Positions 15,647 to 23,515 of a stretch of DNA of 28,570 nt are shown here, piece by piece. Under the pieces are notes generated by a model. It worked only from the letters and a program-made list of their open reading frames with translations. It had not been told where the DNA came from and made no database searches. The position numbers and the translations under genes were made by a program. Origin of the DNA: Vulcanimicrobiia bacterium (GTDB lineage Bacteria; Eremiobacterota; Eremiobacteria; Baltobacterales; Baltobacteraceae); contig JAMXLG010000227.1 in the NCBI GenBank assembly GCA_024281135.1, forward strand, positions 1 to 28,570, written 5' to 3'. The stretch's first letter is position 1. Each line of letters begins with the position of its first letter.

Positions 15647-16675
15647 ATGTTCTTTCGACCAAAGTCAAAAAACGACGTAAGTTCCTTGCTCGGCATCATG
15701 TCCGATCTAGGGCTGGGTTCGCGCTCGGAAAAGGCGCCTGAGGAACCCCCCGCGACGCCTCAGCGCAACCTCAGTGAAATCTTCGCGGACCTAGAGGCGA
15801 GCGATCGCCGGCTCGTGGAGCGCCGTAAAGGCGGTGATCGTCGCAGCCAGGATCGTCGCGACTCGGGAGCGCCGGGTGAGCAAGCTAGCAAGGTTCAGTC
15901 ATCTGCGCGAGTTGAGGATGCTCCACCGGCAGAACAGACCGTGGCTGAAACGGCGCCCCAAACCACGCCGTCTATCGATTCGAGCGGCGAAGCAAACGTT
16001 GCCCAAACCCAGGAGGCTGAGATGCCCATCGAGCGGAGTTCCGTCAACGGCCAAGCGTCTGTCGCTGACGATGTAGCGCTACCGGAGTTCGACGAGGCCC
16101 AACGGCGAGCAGCGGCTCACCGTCAGGCACTCCAGGCCATGCTCGACGAAGCGCACCGGGTTGAGGAGCAGCTTGCGGCCGAAGCCACCGAGGCTCGCAT
16201 GGCGGCCAGCCGGCTTAATCTCGAAAAGAAACAGGAAGCTGCAGTGCGGGCTGTCGAGCTTGAAAAGCAAGCAATCACACAAGCGGCTGAATTAGGCCAA
16301 CAAAGCGATCGCGCCGCCGAGGAGCAAGAACGGGCAGCAGTCGCCCTTCAGTCGGTACGCACGGTAACGGCAGCAGCTTTGGCCCGAGTCGCCGAGTGCG
16401 AAGAACGCCTACGGGAGGCTCGGCAAGTGGCAGCTGAGGCCTCAGGTAAGGAGCGAGAAAGCGAAGAGCAAGCTACGAACGCTACGCAGGTCGCGGAGAA
16501 AGCAAGGCGCGATGCGCAACAAGCGCATCTCTATGCGGCCAAGTGTCGTGAGATGCGCGAGGCCAGTGAGATGGAAGCCTTTGAAGCACAGCGGATCGCG
16601 AGCGGATTGACCCCTTCGAACTCGGCGTCAGAAAGGCTTCGTGCTCTCGACCAGCGCTCTAGGGGCGAGGCCTAG
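15647..16675 (+). CDS. Long Ala/Glu-rich coiled-coil protein
   Basis: 342 residues; no known family recognised. ATG at 15647 with GGGGG at 15633-15637 as ribosome site. No signal peptide or membrane helix, so likely cytoplasmic or peripheral. N-terminal part is polar and probably disordered, with a distinct arginine cluster ERRKGGDRRSQDRRD at about residues 63-77 that could bind nucleic acid, nucleotide or phospholipid. Residues about 145-325 are almost pure heptad-like helix (Ala, Glu, Gln, Arg; phrases such as AEEQERAAVALQSV and ECEERLREARQVAAEAS), predicting a long coiled coil. It sits between two paralogous STAND-BTAD regulators in the same direction. A scaffolding or polar-organising role is possible, but the sequence does not prove it. 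Confidence 0.78.
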   Translation: MFFRPKSKNDVSSLLGIMSDLGLGSRSEKAPEEPPATPQRNLSEIFADLEASDRRLVERRKGGDRRSQDRRDSGAPGEQASKVQSSARVEDAPPAEQTVAETAPQTTPSIDSSGEANVAQTQEAEMPIERSSVNGQASVADDVALPEFDEAQRRAAAHRQALQAMLDEAHRVEEQLAAEATEARMAASRLNLEKKQEAAVRAVELEKQAITQAAELGQQSDRAAEEQERAAVALQSVRTVTAAALARVAECEERLREARQVAAEASGKERESEEQATNATQVAEKARRDAQQAHLYAAKCREMREASEMEAFEAQRIASGLTPSNSASERLRALDQRSRGEA

Positions 16676-16752
16676 CTAAGTACCCTATCCTAGCTAGCTA
16701 GCGACAGGAAGCTTTGTAAAGTTTGAGTAAGGGGGTAGGGCTTTGTGCCCAG

Positions 16753-16788
16753 ACAAGCATTCGCTTGTTCGGAAAAGTGGTTTATAAT
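16753..16788 (+). promoter_or_regulatory. Candidate promoter with inverted repeat upstream of regulator 2
   Basis: A perfect -10 hexamer TATAAT stands at 16783-16788. A 17-bp spacer leads to TTCGCT (16760-16765), a poor -35. That -35 lies inside an inverted repeat ACAAGC-ATTC-GCTTGT (16753-16768). The weak -35 plus overlapping dyad fits an activated or repressed promoter for the regulator-glycosyltransferase operon. The regulator ATG is 66 bp downstream of the -10. Confidence 0.5.
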
Positions 16789-16854
16789 GCAGCTCCGCGG
16801 TTACTGTCTTTCGTTTGCTTACGAATCGCGGGTTAGGGCTTACAGGGATTCTCT

Positions 16855-18453
16855 ATGTCAGTTGTTCCGCGTATAGCTCCGTCGGTTATAGCGCGACCGC
16901 GCCTCGAGAACTGGTTTTCCCGCTTTAATAAGGTGCCGGTCCGCTGTCTTGTTGCGCCTGCCGGCTGCGGAAAAACAACCGCGATCCTTAGCTACTTGCG
17001 TACCAATCAAGTGGGCGCCTTCTACCACGCCATCAAGGATGGAGAGACCGCCGCGGACCTACGTGCCGCTTTAGCCGCGATGTTATCCCTGAGCAAAGCC
17101 CCGGAAACCGTCGAAGATCTTGCCCGCAGCCTCGCGGAACGAGCTCCCCTCGAGCTTGCCCTCGACCGAGTCGATGCCGCCGAAGCTGACGCCCGCACTG
17201 AGATTCGCCGCCTCATCGAGCTCCTTCCCGAAAGTGTCTCGTTGTTGATTGCACTGCGTTCTCGCGCCGCGTTCGACGTGGGCGAATTGATCGCTCGCGG
17301 CATGGCGACCCTTTGCGATTTCGAGCGACTCGCGTTCGATGCTGCTGAGGTTCGACATCTGGCGGAAACGTGCGACGTTTCGTTTTCGCACGGCGATGTG
17401 GTCAAACTCTTAGAAGCGAGTGATGGTTGGCCGATCGTAGTAAGTTCGGCGATCCGTAAAGCCGCCGAAGACGGTCGAAATTTGGCGGAAGCGTTCGAAA
17501 ATTGGCGCAAGCTCCATGGCCATCTGTTCGCAGAGTACATCGCCGCCGCGATTGAGAACGCGCCCCATCGCGAAGCGTCGTACGTTCGAGAGCTTGCATC
17601 CGGCGGCAGTCGAGATGAGGCTGACATGAAAGCAATGGAATCGAACGGATTGTTCGTCATCCATAGCTCCGATGGGTATCGTCTGCTTCGCGCGATAACA
17701 CGCATGCGCTCGTACCAACGCTCCGAATCGTTGAAGGGCCGAATCGTGCCGATGCAGGTTCAATTATTCGGGTGCTTCGAGGCGACGATCGACGGCCGGC
17801 GGATCGAATGGATTCGTCGTCGCGATCAGCAGATCTTCAAATACGTTGCGCTGAAGCGCGCGGGCGTTGTAACGCGTGCGGAACTTGCCGGTACGTTTTG
17901 GCCGGGGGCGGAAAAACATCTCGCTACTCAGAGCGTACGTACCGCATGTAGCAACATTCGTAAGGCGATTGGGAACGTCGTCGGGTTCGACGCGGTCGAC
18001 CAGTATTTTCGCGCGAACGGCGACGTCGCGATTTCGCTCGAGAACGTCATTATCGACGTCAACCGCTTCTCGCAACACCTTGATGACGGCGACCGTCAGT
18101 TCGAACGCCGAGAGCTGCGGGTGGCGCAATCGCGTTATCGCACGGCAGACCGCCTTTACACCAACCGGCTGTTGGCCGGCGACCCGCAGGAATCGTGGTT
18201 CGAGGCGCAGGCTGAGTTACTCGAAACCCGCTACACGATCGTTATCGAGCGTTTGGCCGAGATTGCCAACGAGTTCGGCGATGTAAGTGCCGCGCGCACT
18301 CTTGCAAAGAGAGCATTAGCTTTGAGACCAGGCAATGGGGCAATGCTCGCTCTCGTTTCTCAGGTCGACCGTACATCTTTTCGTGACCTTGCCGTATCGG
18401 CTGGTCCTGACGGCGCGCAGCGACTGAAATTCGAAGCCCGCGCTAGCGCCTAA
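16855..18453 (+). CDS. STAND NTPase-BTAD transcriptional regulator (copy 2)
   Basis: 532 residues, a full-length paralog of the regulator at 13910 (shared ARPRLExWF, KVPVR, SVRTxCxNIRKAIG, ISLENV blocks). P-loop APAGCGKTT at 34-42, Walker-B-like LALDRVD, MalT-type IALRSRAAFDVGELIARG and ASDGWPIVV, then a winged helix from residue 300 (VQLFGCFEATIDGRRIEW) and a BTAD domain (about 396-505). The ATG follows a leader with a perfect -10 element. Its TAA stop overlaps the ATG of the GT87 gene (TAATG at 18451-18455), so regulator and glycosyltransferases are translated from one mRNA. It probably autoregulates this surface-glycan operon. The DNA site and signal are unknown. Confidence 0.9.
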   Translation: MSVVPRIAPSVIARPRLENWFSRFNKVPVRCLVAPAGCGKTTAILSYLRTNQVGAFYHAIKDGETAADLRAALAAMLSLSKAPETVEDLARSLAERAPLELALDRVDAAEADARTEIRRLIELLPESVSLLIALRSRAAFDVGELIARGMATLCDFERLAFDAAEVRHLAETCDVSFSHGDVVKLLEASDGWPIVVSSAIRKAAEDGRNLAEAFENWRKLHGHLFAEYIAAAIENAPHREASYVRELASGGSRDEADMKAMESNGLFVIHSSDGYRLLRAITRMRSYQRSESLKGRIVPMQVQLFGCFEATIDGRRIEWIRRRDQQIFKYVALKRAGVVTRAELAGTFWPGAEKHLATQSVRTACSNIRKAIGNVVGFDAVDQYFRANGDVAISLENVIIDVNRFSQHLDDGDRQFERRELRVAQSRYRTADRLYTNRLLAGDPQESWFEAQAELLETRYTIVIERLAEIANEFGDVSAARTLAKRALALRPGNGAMLALVSQVDRTSFRDLAVSAGPDGAQRLKFEARASA

Positions 18454-19892
18454 TGCGGCTCTTTATCACCGCCATCGTGCTGTGTGTCGCCGGCGCGTTA
18501 TTCGTTCGCGCCTCGACCGGCGCGCTTGCGGGCGATTTTAAAGCGTTTTATTGCGCCGCCCATGTCGCCGGTGCCGGCGCCGATCCGTATCGCGCTCATC
18601 CGCTCTACGAGTGTGAATCGCAGCACGATCTCTTCGGCCTCTACCATACGAGTAACAACGCGACGCTTCCGGCGCCGCTACCCGGATATGCGCTTGCGCT
18701 GTTGTGGCCCCTAACGCTGCTGCCGTTTGATGCGGCTGCCATCGTCTTTACGCTAGCCTTGTTTGCCGCGATCGTTTTAGCTGCAATGGCCCTCGCAAGA
18801 ACGGCGACGACGTCGTTCGAGATCACCATCGTCGCGTTTGCGCTCTCGATTGGGCTCGTATCCATCCCTTATGGCGAAATAGCGCCGATCTGTATTGCGG
18901 CACTTTGCCTTGCGGCACTCTGGTTGGAGCGAGGTGAGCCGCAGCTCGCAGCGATCGCAGTGGCCTGCGCGATGGTCGAACCGCACGTCGCGCTGCCGGC
19001 CGCCGTTGCGTTGTTTCTGTGGGTACCCAAAGCCCGGTTTGCGCTCGTTCTGTGCGCATTGGTCTTGGCAACGCTCTCATTCGCAATCCTCGGCAAGGAT
19101 ACAAACATCGAATATCTCACAGCGGTTTTGCCTGCGCAGACCTACGGCGACATCGCTCATGAATCGCAGTTCGGGCTTTCAGCTCTCCTCTATCAGTTTG
19201 GAATGAGCGAGCGCCTTGCGGTGCTGATCGGGCAAGCTTCGTACGTCGTGGCCACAATCTTAGGTGTCATCCTCGCGCGACGCTTGGCGCAGCGCCTGGG
19301 TAGCTCTGCAATCGTTCTCGTGCCGGTCGCCATCGGCTTGGTCGGTGGTCCATACGTACACCTCGCACAGATCGCTGCAGCGATCCCGGCAGCACTCATT
19401 CTTGTAACGCGCTCGCCGCAATTGCGAATGCCTGCAGTCTGTGCGTTAGCGCTGCTGGCGGTCCCATGGCAAAAGGTCGCAATCTTTCCATTGTTGATTC
19501 CGTGCGCTGCTCTGGTAACAGGCCTGTTGATTTATCAACTGTCGTCGCAAAATCTGCGGAACTCGATGCGCGCTGCATTGGCAGCCACGGTTCTTGGCGC
19601 GCTTATCGCCGTCGCGGCATTGTTAGCGCCACCGCAGCATGCCGCGTCGCCACAACCTCAAGAAGTTGCGATCGACGCCTCGCTCGCGCAAGCGAGTTGG
19701 TCTCAAGATGTTCGCGAACATAGTTTAAACATCGGTGTTGCTTCGCTCGCGGTTAAGATTCCGACGTGGTTCGGATTACTGCTTGTACTATTTCTCACCG
19801 TAAAGATCGCAAGCGAAACGAAGGAAGTCGCGACTGACCACGGCCCGCTCGTCCTTGTGGAAGGCAATCCTGAAGGGCAGTGCGTGACGTGA
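18453..19892 (+). CDS. GT87 (DUF2029) polyprenyl-phosphate-sugar glycosyltransferase
   Basis: 479 residues, about ten to twelve membrane helices. The N-terminal loop holds the GT87 signature GDFKAFYCAA (Asp28) followed by GADPY (44-46). In the family member PimE the Asp of this first loop is the presumed catalytic base. GT87 enzymes use polyprenyl-phosphate-mannose or similar donors and act on the outer face of the cytoplasmic membrane. The start overlaps the regulator stop in TAATG. The C-terminus (VKIPTWFGLLL) matches that of the paralog at 23362. It forms one operon with the GtrA-like, GT2-methyltransferase and GT39-like genes after it. Donor and acceptor unknown. Confidence 0.85.
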   Translation: MRLFITAIVLCVAGALFVRASTGALAGDFKAFYCAAHVAGAGADPYRAHPLYECESQHDLFGLYHTSNNATLPAPLPGYALALLWPLTLLPFDAAAIVFTLALFAAIVLAAMALARTATTSFEITIVAFALSIGLVSIPYGEIAPICIAALCLAALWLERGEPQLAAIAVACAMVEPHVALPAAVALFLWVPKARFALVLCALVLATLSFAILGKDTNIEYLTAVLPAQTYGDIAHESQFGLSALLYQFGMSERLAVLIGQASYVVATILGVILARRLAQRLGSSAIVLVPVAIGLVGGPYVHLAQIAAAIPAALILVTRSPQLRMPAVCALALLAVPWQKVAIFPLLIPCAALVTGLLIYQLSSQNLRNSMRAALAATVLGALIAVAALLAPPQHAASPQPQEVAIDASLAQASWSQDVREHSLNIGVASLAVKIPTWFGLLLVLFLTVKIASETKEVATDHGPLVLVEGNPEGQCVT

Positions 19893-20314
19893 AGATCTCG
19901 CCACAAATTGTAAGATACTGCACGGTAGGCACATTAGCGGTTGCGTTGGATGTGGGCTTATTTCGAGCTCTGCTGTTTTTTCACGCCAACCCAGTGGTCG
20001 CTGCTGCAATCGCGTATGCAACGGTCGTGCTGATGCACTTTACTCTGAACAGAGCGTGGAGCTTCAAAGCGTTTCATCGTCCGGCGATGGCTCAGGCACC
20101 GAGGTACGGCCTTGTGGTTGGATGTACGTGGCTCATAACGATTGGTGTGGTCGCGTACTGCACTAGCGTTCTGACTCTTACCCCACTTCAAGCGAAGGCG
20201 GCAGCCATCGTGATAACGCTTCCAATCGGCTTTTTTGGTCACAAGTACATTACTTACGGTGGGCGGGGAGCGGGTGGCAATGAACACGTCGACTCAATTT
20301 GCGCCGAGGCCTGA
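19889..20314 (+). CDS. GtrA-like membrane protein, putative lipid-linked sugar flippase
   Basis: 141 residues from the GTG at 19889, which overlaps the preceding TGA (GTGA) and has GAAGGG at 19872-19877 about 11 bases upstream. A GTG at 19880 is the alternative. Four hydrophobic helices; the opening IVRYCTVGTLAVALDVGLF, the NRAWSF motif after helix 2 and the C-terminal GFFGHKYITY-like segment are hallmarks of the GtrA family. GtrA proteins are thought to flip undecaprenyl-phosphate-sugar across the membrane, or to assist that. Placement between a polyprenyl-phosphate GT user (GT87) and a DPM-like GT2 enzyme fits a three-part donor-making and donor-using pathway. Its 3' end overlaps the next gene by 35 bp. 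Confidence 0.88.
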   Translation: MKISPQIVRYCTVGTLAVALDVGLFRALLFFHANPVVAAAIAYATVVLMHFTLNRAWSFKAFHRPAMAQAPRYGLVVGCTWLITIGVVAYCTSVLTLTPLQAKAAAIVITLPIGFFGHKYITYGGRGAGGNEHVDSICAEA

Positions 20315-21800
20315 GGTTGACGATGAGCGTCTCATTAGCAACCGCGGGCTGCGCATTGGAATTCTTGTGGTCGCCTACAATGCTGTCGGGACGCTCGCGC
20401 AGGTACTGAAACGAATCCCGCCACGCGTCTGGCAAAACGTCGAGGAAGTCTTGGTTCTTGATGACGCCAGTCACGATGCCACATACGAGCTCGCGGTCGG
20501 TTATAAAATCCTAAACGAATCGCAGAAGCTGCAGATCATCAAACAGAAGAAGAATCTCGGCTACGGCGGTAACCAAAAGGCCGGCTACCGATATTTCATC
20601 GACAAAGGTTTCGACGTGGTCGTGCTACTGCACGGCGACGGACAGTACGCGCCCGAGATACTGCATCACCTCTATCATCCGATAGTTGCCGGCGAGGCCG
20701 ACGCCGTATTCGGTTCGCGAATGATGGGAGATTACGGTGGGCCGCTTAAAGGCGGCATGCCGCTGTACAAATACGCGGGCAATCGGATTCTCTCAACGTT
20801 TGAAAATCGCGCACTCGGCATGAACCTTACCGAGTTCCACAGCGGTTACCGCGCGTACAGCCTGCATGCGTTGCGAAAGATAGACATGTCGGCGATGACC
20901 GATGATTTTCACTTTGATACCGAAATCATTATTAAGCTACACCATCAAGGATTCAAAATCACTGAAGTTCCGATCCCGACGTACTACGGAACCGAGATAT
21001 GCTACGTAAACGGGATGAAGTACGCCGCCGACGTCTTCAAGGCGGTGCGACGGTTCAAATCGACGATACGTTCTGCGAGACGCTACCCCGAGTTTGAAGA
21101 GTATTTCGTAAACTATCCACTTAAGGAAGGTAAATACTCTAGTCACAGCATCGTTCAGCGCTTGATAGGGACGAGTCAACAAGTACTGGACATTGGATGT
21201 GGTGAGGGGTACTTTGCTTCCGCTATAAAGCGCGATGCGAATAGTGTAGTGGGAATCGACGTCATCCCGGCACCACGCCACCGCGAAGCGTTTTCGGAGT
21301 ACATCTGTAGTGATTTGAGTCACGGGCTGGGTCCGGCTGCAAAGCTTCTTCAGGGCCGGACGTTCGACAAGATCCTCATGATGGATGTATTGCAGCAACT
21401 TGCGAGCCCGCAACAGGTCTTACGCAACTCCGCTTCGTTGCTCAATTCGAACGGCACAATCGTAGTATCGTTGCCGAATGTGGCCAATCTTACGGTTCGT
21501 GCCGCGTTGGCGTTCGGAAACTTCCGCTATTCCGATCGGGGGATTTTGGATCAGCGGCATCTTAGATTTTTTAATCGGAAAACCGCTAGAGAGCTGCTGA
21601 CAGAGTGCGGCTTTAAGGTCGTTCGCGATCGTCCAACGGTAATGCCGATTGAATTTGTCCTGGATCTGAGTGCGAACAGTATTGTCGCGCGAGCCCTGAA
21701 TGGAATGCTTGCATTTGCGACATCACTCTTCCCGAATCTACTTGCGTACCAGTGGGTTTTCGAGGCGCGGCTCTCAGCCAACCCGCCAACGCAGGCTTGA
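20280..21800 (+). CDS. GT2 glycosyltransferase fused to SAM-dependent methyltransferase
   Basis: 506 residues from the ATG at 20280 (GGGGAG at 20265-20270). An in-frame start at 20235 lacks such a site. Residues 25-260 form a GT-A domain of the dolichol-phosphate-mannose-synthase type: IGILVVAYN, VLDDASHD (Asp61-Asp62), HGDGQYAP with Asp120 as metal-binding DxD, GSRMMGDYGGPLKGGMP and the HSGYRAYS acceptor motif. Residues about 285-430 form a class I methyltransferase with the SAM motif VLDIGCGEGYFA at 302-313. No membrane anchor is obvious. It could make a polyprenyl-phosphate-linked sugar and methylate the sugar or a later product. The fusion is clean in frame without stop. Overlaps GtrA-like upstream and lies against the GT39-like gene. 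Confidence 0.9.
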   Translation: MNTSTQFAPRPEVDDERLISNRGLRIGILVVAYNAVGTLAQVLKRIPPRVWQNVEEVLVLDDASHDATYELAVGYKILNESQKLQIIKQKKNLGYGGNQKAGYRYFIDKGFDVVVLLHGDGQYAPEILHHLYHPIVAGEADAVFGSRMMGDYGGPLKGGMPLYKYAGNRILSTFENRALGMNLTEFHSGYRAYSLHALRKIDMSAMTDDFHFDTEIIIKLHHQGFKITEVPIPTYYGTEICYVNGMKYAADVFKAVRRFKSTIRSARRYPEFEEYFVNYPLKEGKYSSHSIVQRLIGTSQQVLDIGCGEGYFASAIKRDANSVVGIDVIPAPRHREAFSEYICSDLSHGLGPAAKLLQGRTFDKILMMDVLQQLASPQQVLRNSASLLNSNGTIVVSLPNVANLTVRAALAFGNFRYSDRGILDQRHLRFFNRKTARELLTECGFKVVRDRPTVMPIEFVLDLSANSIVARALNGMLAFATSLFPNLLAYQWVFEARLSANPPTQA

Positions 21801-23515
21801 GCATTCGGGTGGCGCGCTCGTTTTTTGGTGCACCGGAACGGCGCACCCGGTTCATTCTCGTCGGAATAATCGTTGGGGCAGTGCTTTTGAGGTTACCGGC
21901 CTTGCTTAGTGCCGGATTGTGGCGCGACGACGCAAATCTCTATGTCCAACTCATCGCGCCGAACTTCAACGCATTCTTCGATCGAATGACCGGCACCGAG
22001 TGGCACCCACCACTCTACTTTTTCATGCTGTACCTTTGGACGAGATTTGCTGGGACCGGAGAGCTTGCCCTAAACACATTGCCGTTCGTCTTCAGCATCT
22101 TAACTGTTCCAGCTGTATATCGTCTTGGGAAGGCGGCGTCTTCCGCTCGTGAGGGTCTGGTGGCTGCCGGCCTGTATGCACTGTCTCCGCTTCCGATAAC
22201 CTATTCGACCGAATATCTTTACCCGCTCATGGGTTTTCTTTGCACGGTTTTGGCAACGCTCGTGCTGGAAGCCCGGCGTGACGAGCTAAGCCCAAGGCGA
22301 TTCGTTTTCATTGCTGCCGTGACGCTTCTCGTCGTATACACGCACTACGTCGGTCTATTGTTCGTGCCGGTATTGATGCTTTGGGCCCTCACGTCGAAGC
22401 GCGGCATTAAGCACGCGACCGGAATTGTTTCGGCGCTTTTCGCCGGCGCGTTGCCGTTCATCTTCTGGCTGCCGCAGTTCTTACTACAGCGAAGGATTGG
22501 CATTCCGTATACGCACCCGACCAGTCTCCTGGATAAGATTGCATTTTTCTTCAGGACGTTAACGCAGTTAATGCCGGTGGGCGGTATCCCCGCGACGCTT
22601 TTTTTGGTTCTTGCGATAATTTCAACCGTCGTGCTGATTCGGTCGAAATCAATTAAGACGGATTCAGGAAGTCTCGCATTAGTCTTTCTCTCGGTTTTCG
22701 TTTTGGCTGTCGCCGAGAACTTACTCGAAATTCGGTATGTGCTTCCACTCGTGGGGCTATTGTACGCCTATATCGGATGGGCTGCGGTCCAGCTCGCAGC
22801 GCGAATCGCCGTCGAAGATCCGGTCGGATGGCGCCGCTCGCGTGCTGCGCTCGTTATCGGCATTGCGGTCGTGCTGCTCGCGGCTGCTTTCTACGCGATC
22901 GGGGACAGCATGAAACCTAAATCGGGCATTCGCGCGCTCGTCAAAGTTGAGCAAATTGTTCCGTCAACGCTATACGTAATCGCGCCCGACTATTTGGGAC
23001 CGACCTTTGCATTCTATACGCGTAACTCGAACGTAAAGATGCTGGGATTCGTTCGAGCCGAACATCCTGAGGTATTTCGACTCTCTCACTATGCGGCCGA
23101 TTGGAACAATCCGGTCATAGTTAAAAATGCAGAACGCACCGTAGCGCGTGAAGCTTCACGCTACCAATACCTCGCCCTTATTGTAGATGCGCGCGCACAA
23201 GACATGGGCAGCGTTCCCTACGGCAAAGTATGGCAACTCCTAAACGGCTTTAGCAGCCGCTATCGTCTTGTAAGCCGCACACAATACCCTGGTCGATGGG
23301 AAAGTATATCCGAATACCGCTTTTTGATTGGAGACGCGCGAGCGCGGTCGCTCTCAGGGGCTCAATCAGCGGTGGACAGCGCTGCGCGCGCGATAGGTAC
23401 TTCAGAACCGATCTGCCTGCAACACAAGAGCGCCGTTCCATACAGGCCTACCCACGTCGGCAATTTCACCAGCCAGATTGTCCACGACGCGGTGCTCCCG
23501 TGCGCGCGAACGTAG
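21797..23515 (+). CDS. GT39/ArnT-like GT-C glycosyltransferase
   Basis: About 572 residues. The start is unsettled: TTG at 21797 (TTGA overlap with the preceding stop), GTG at 21809, or GTG at 21752. Many membrane helices. The first periplasmic loop holds GLWRDDANLY with the Asp expected to be catalytic in PMT/ArnT families, followed by TEWHPPLYFFMLYLW, the conserved HPPLYY-type motif. These enzymes transfer a sugar from a polyprenyl-phosphate donor to lipid, glycan or protein. It ends the + strand operon and so could use the donor made by the GT2 enzyme and flipped by the GtrA-like protein. The last 51 or so codons lie antisense to the convergent GT87 gene and are probably not a conserved part of the protein. 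Confidence 0.87.
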   Translation: MSIRVARSFFGAPERRTRFILVGIIVGAVLLRLPALLSAGLWRDDANLYVQLIAPNFNAFFDRMTGTEWHPPLYFFMLYLWTRFAGTGELALNTLPFVFSILTVPAVYRLGKAASSAREGLVAAGLYALSPLPITYSTEYLYPLMGFLCTVLATLVLEARRDELSPRRFVFIAAVTLLVVYTHYVGLLFVPVLMLWALTSKRGIKHATGIVSALFAGALPFIFWLPQFLLQRRIGIPYTHPTSLLDKIAFFFRTLTQLMPVGGIPATLFLVLAIISTVVLIRSKSIKTDSGSLALVFLSVFVLAVAENLLEIRYVLPLVGLLYAYIGWAAVQLAARIAVEDPVGWRRSRAALVIGIAVVLLAAAFYAIGDSMKPKSGIRALVKVEQIVPSTLYVIAPDYLGPTFAFYTRNSNVKMLGFVRAEHPEVFRLSHYAADWNNPVIVKNAERTVAREASRYQYLALIVDARAQDMGSVPYGKVWQLLNGFSSRYRLVSRTQYPGRWESISEYRFLIGDARARSLSGAQSAVDSAARAIGTSEPICLQHKSAVPYRPTHVGNFTSQIVHDAVLPCART

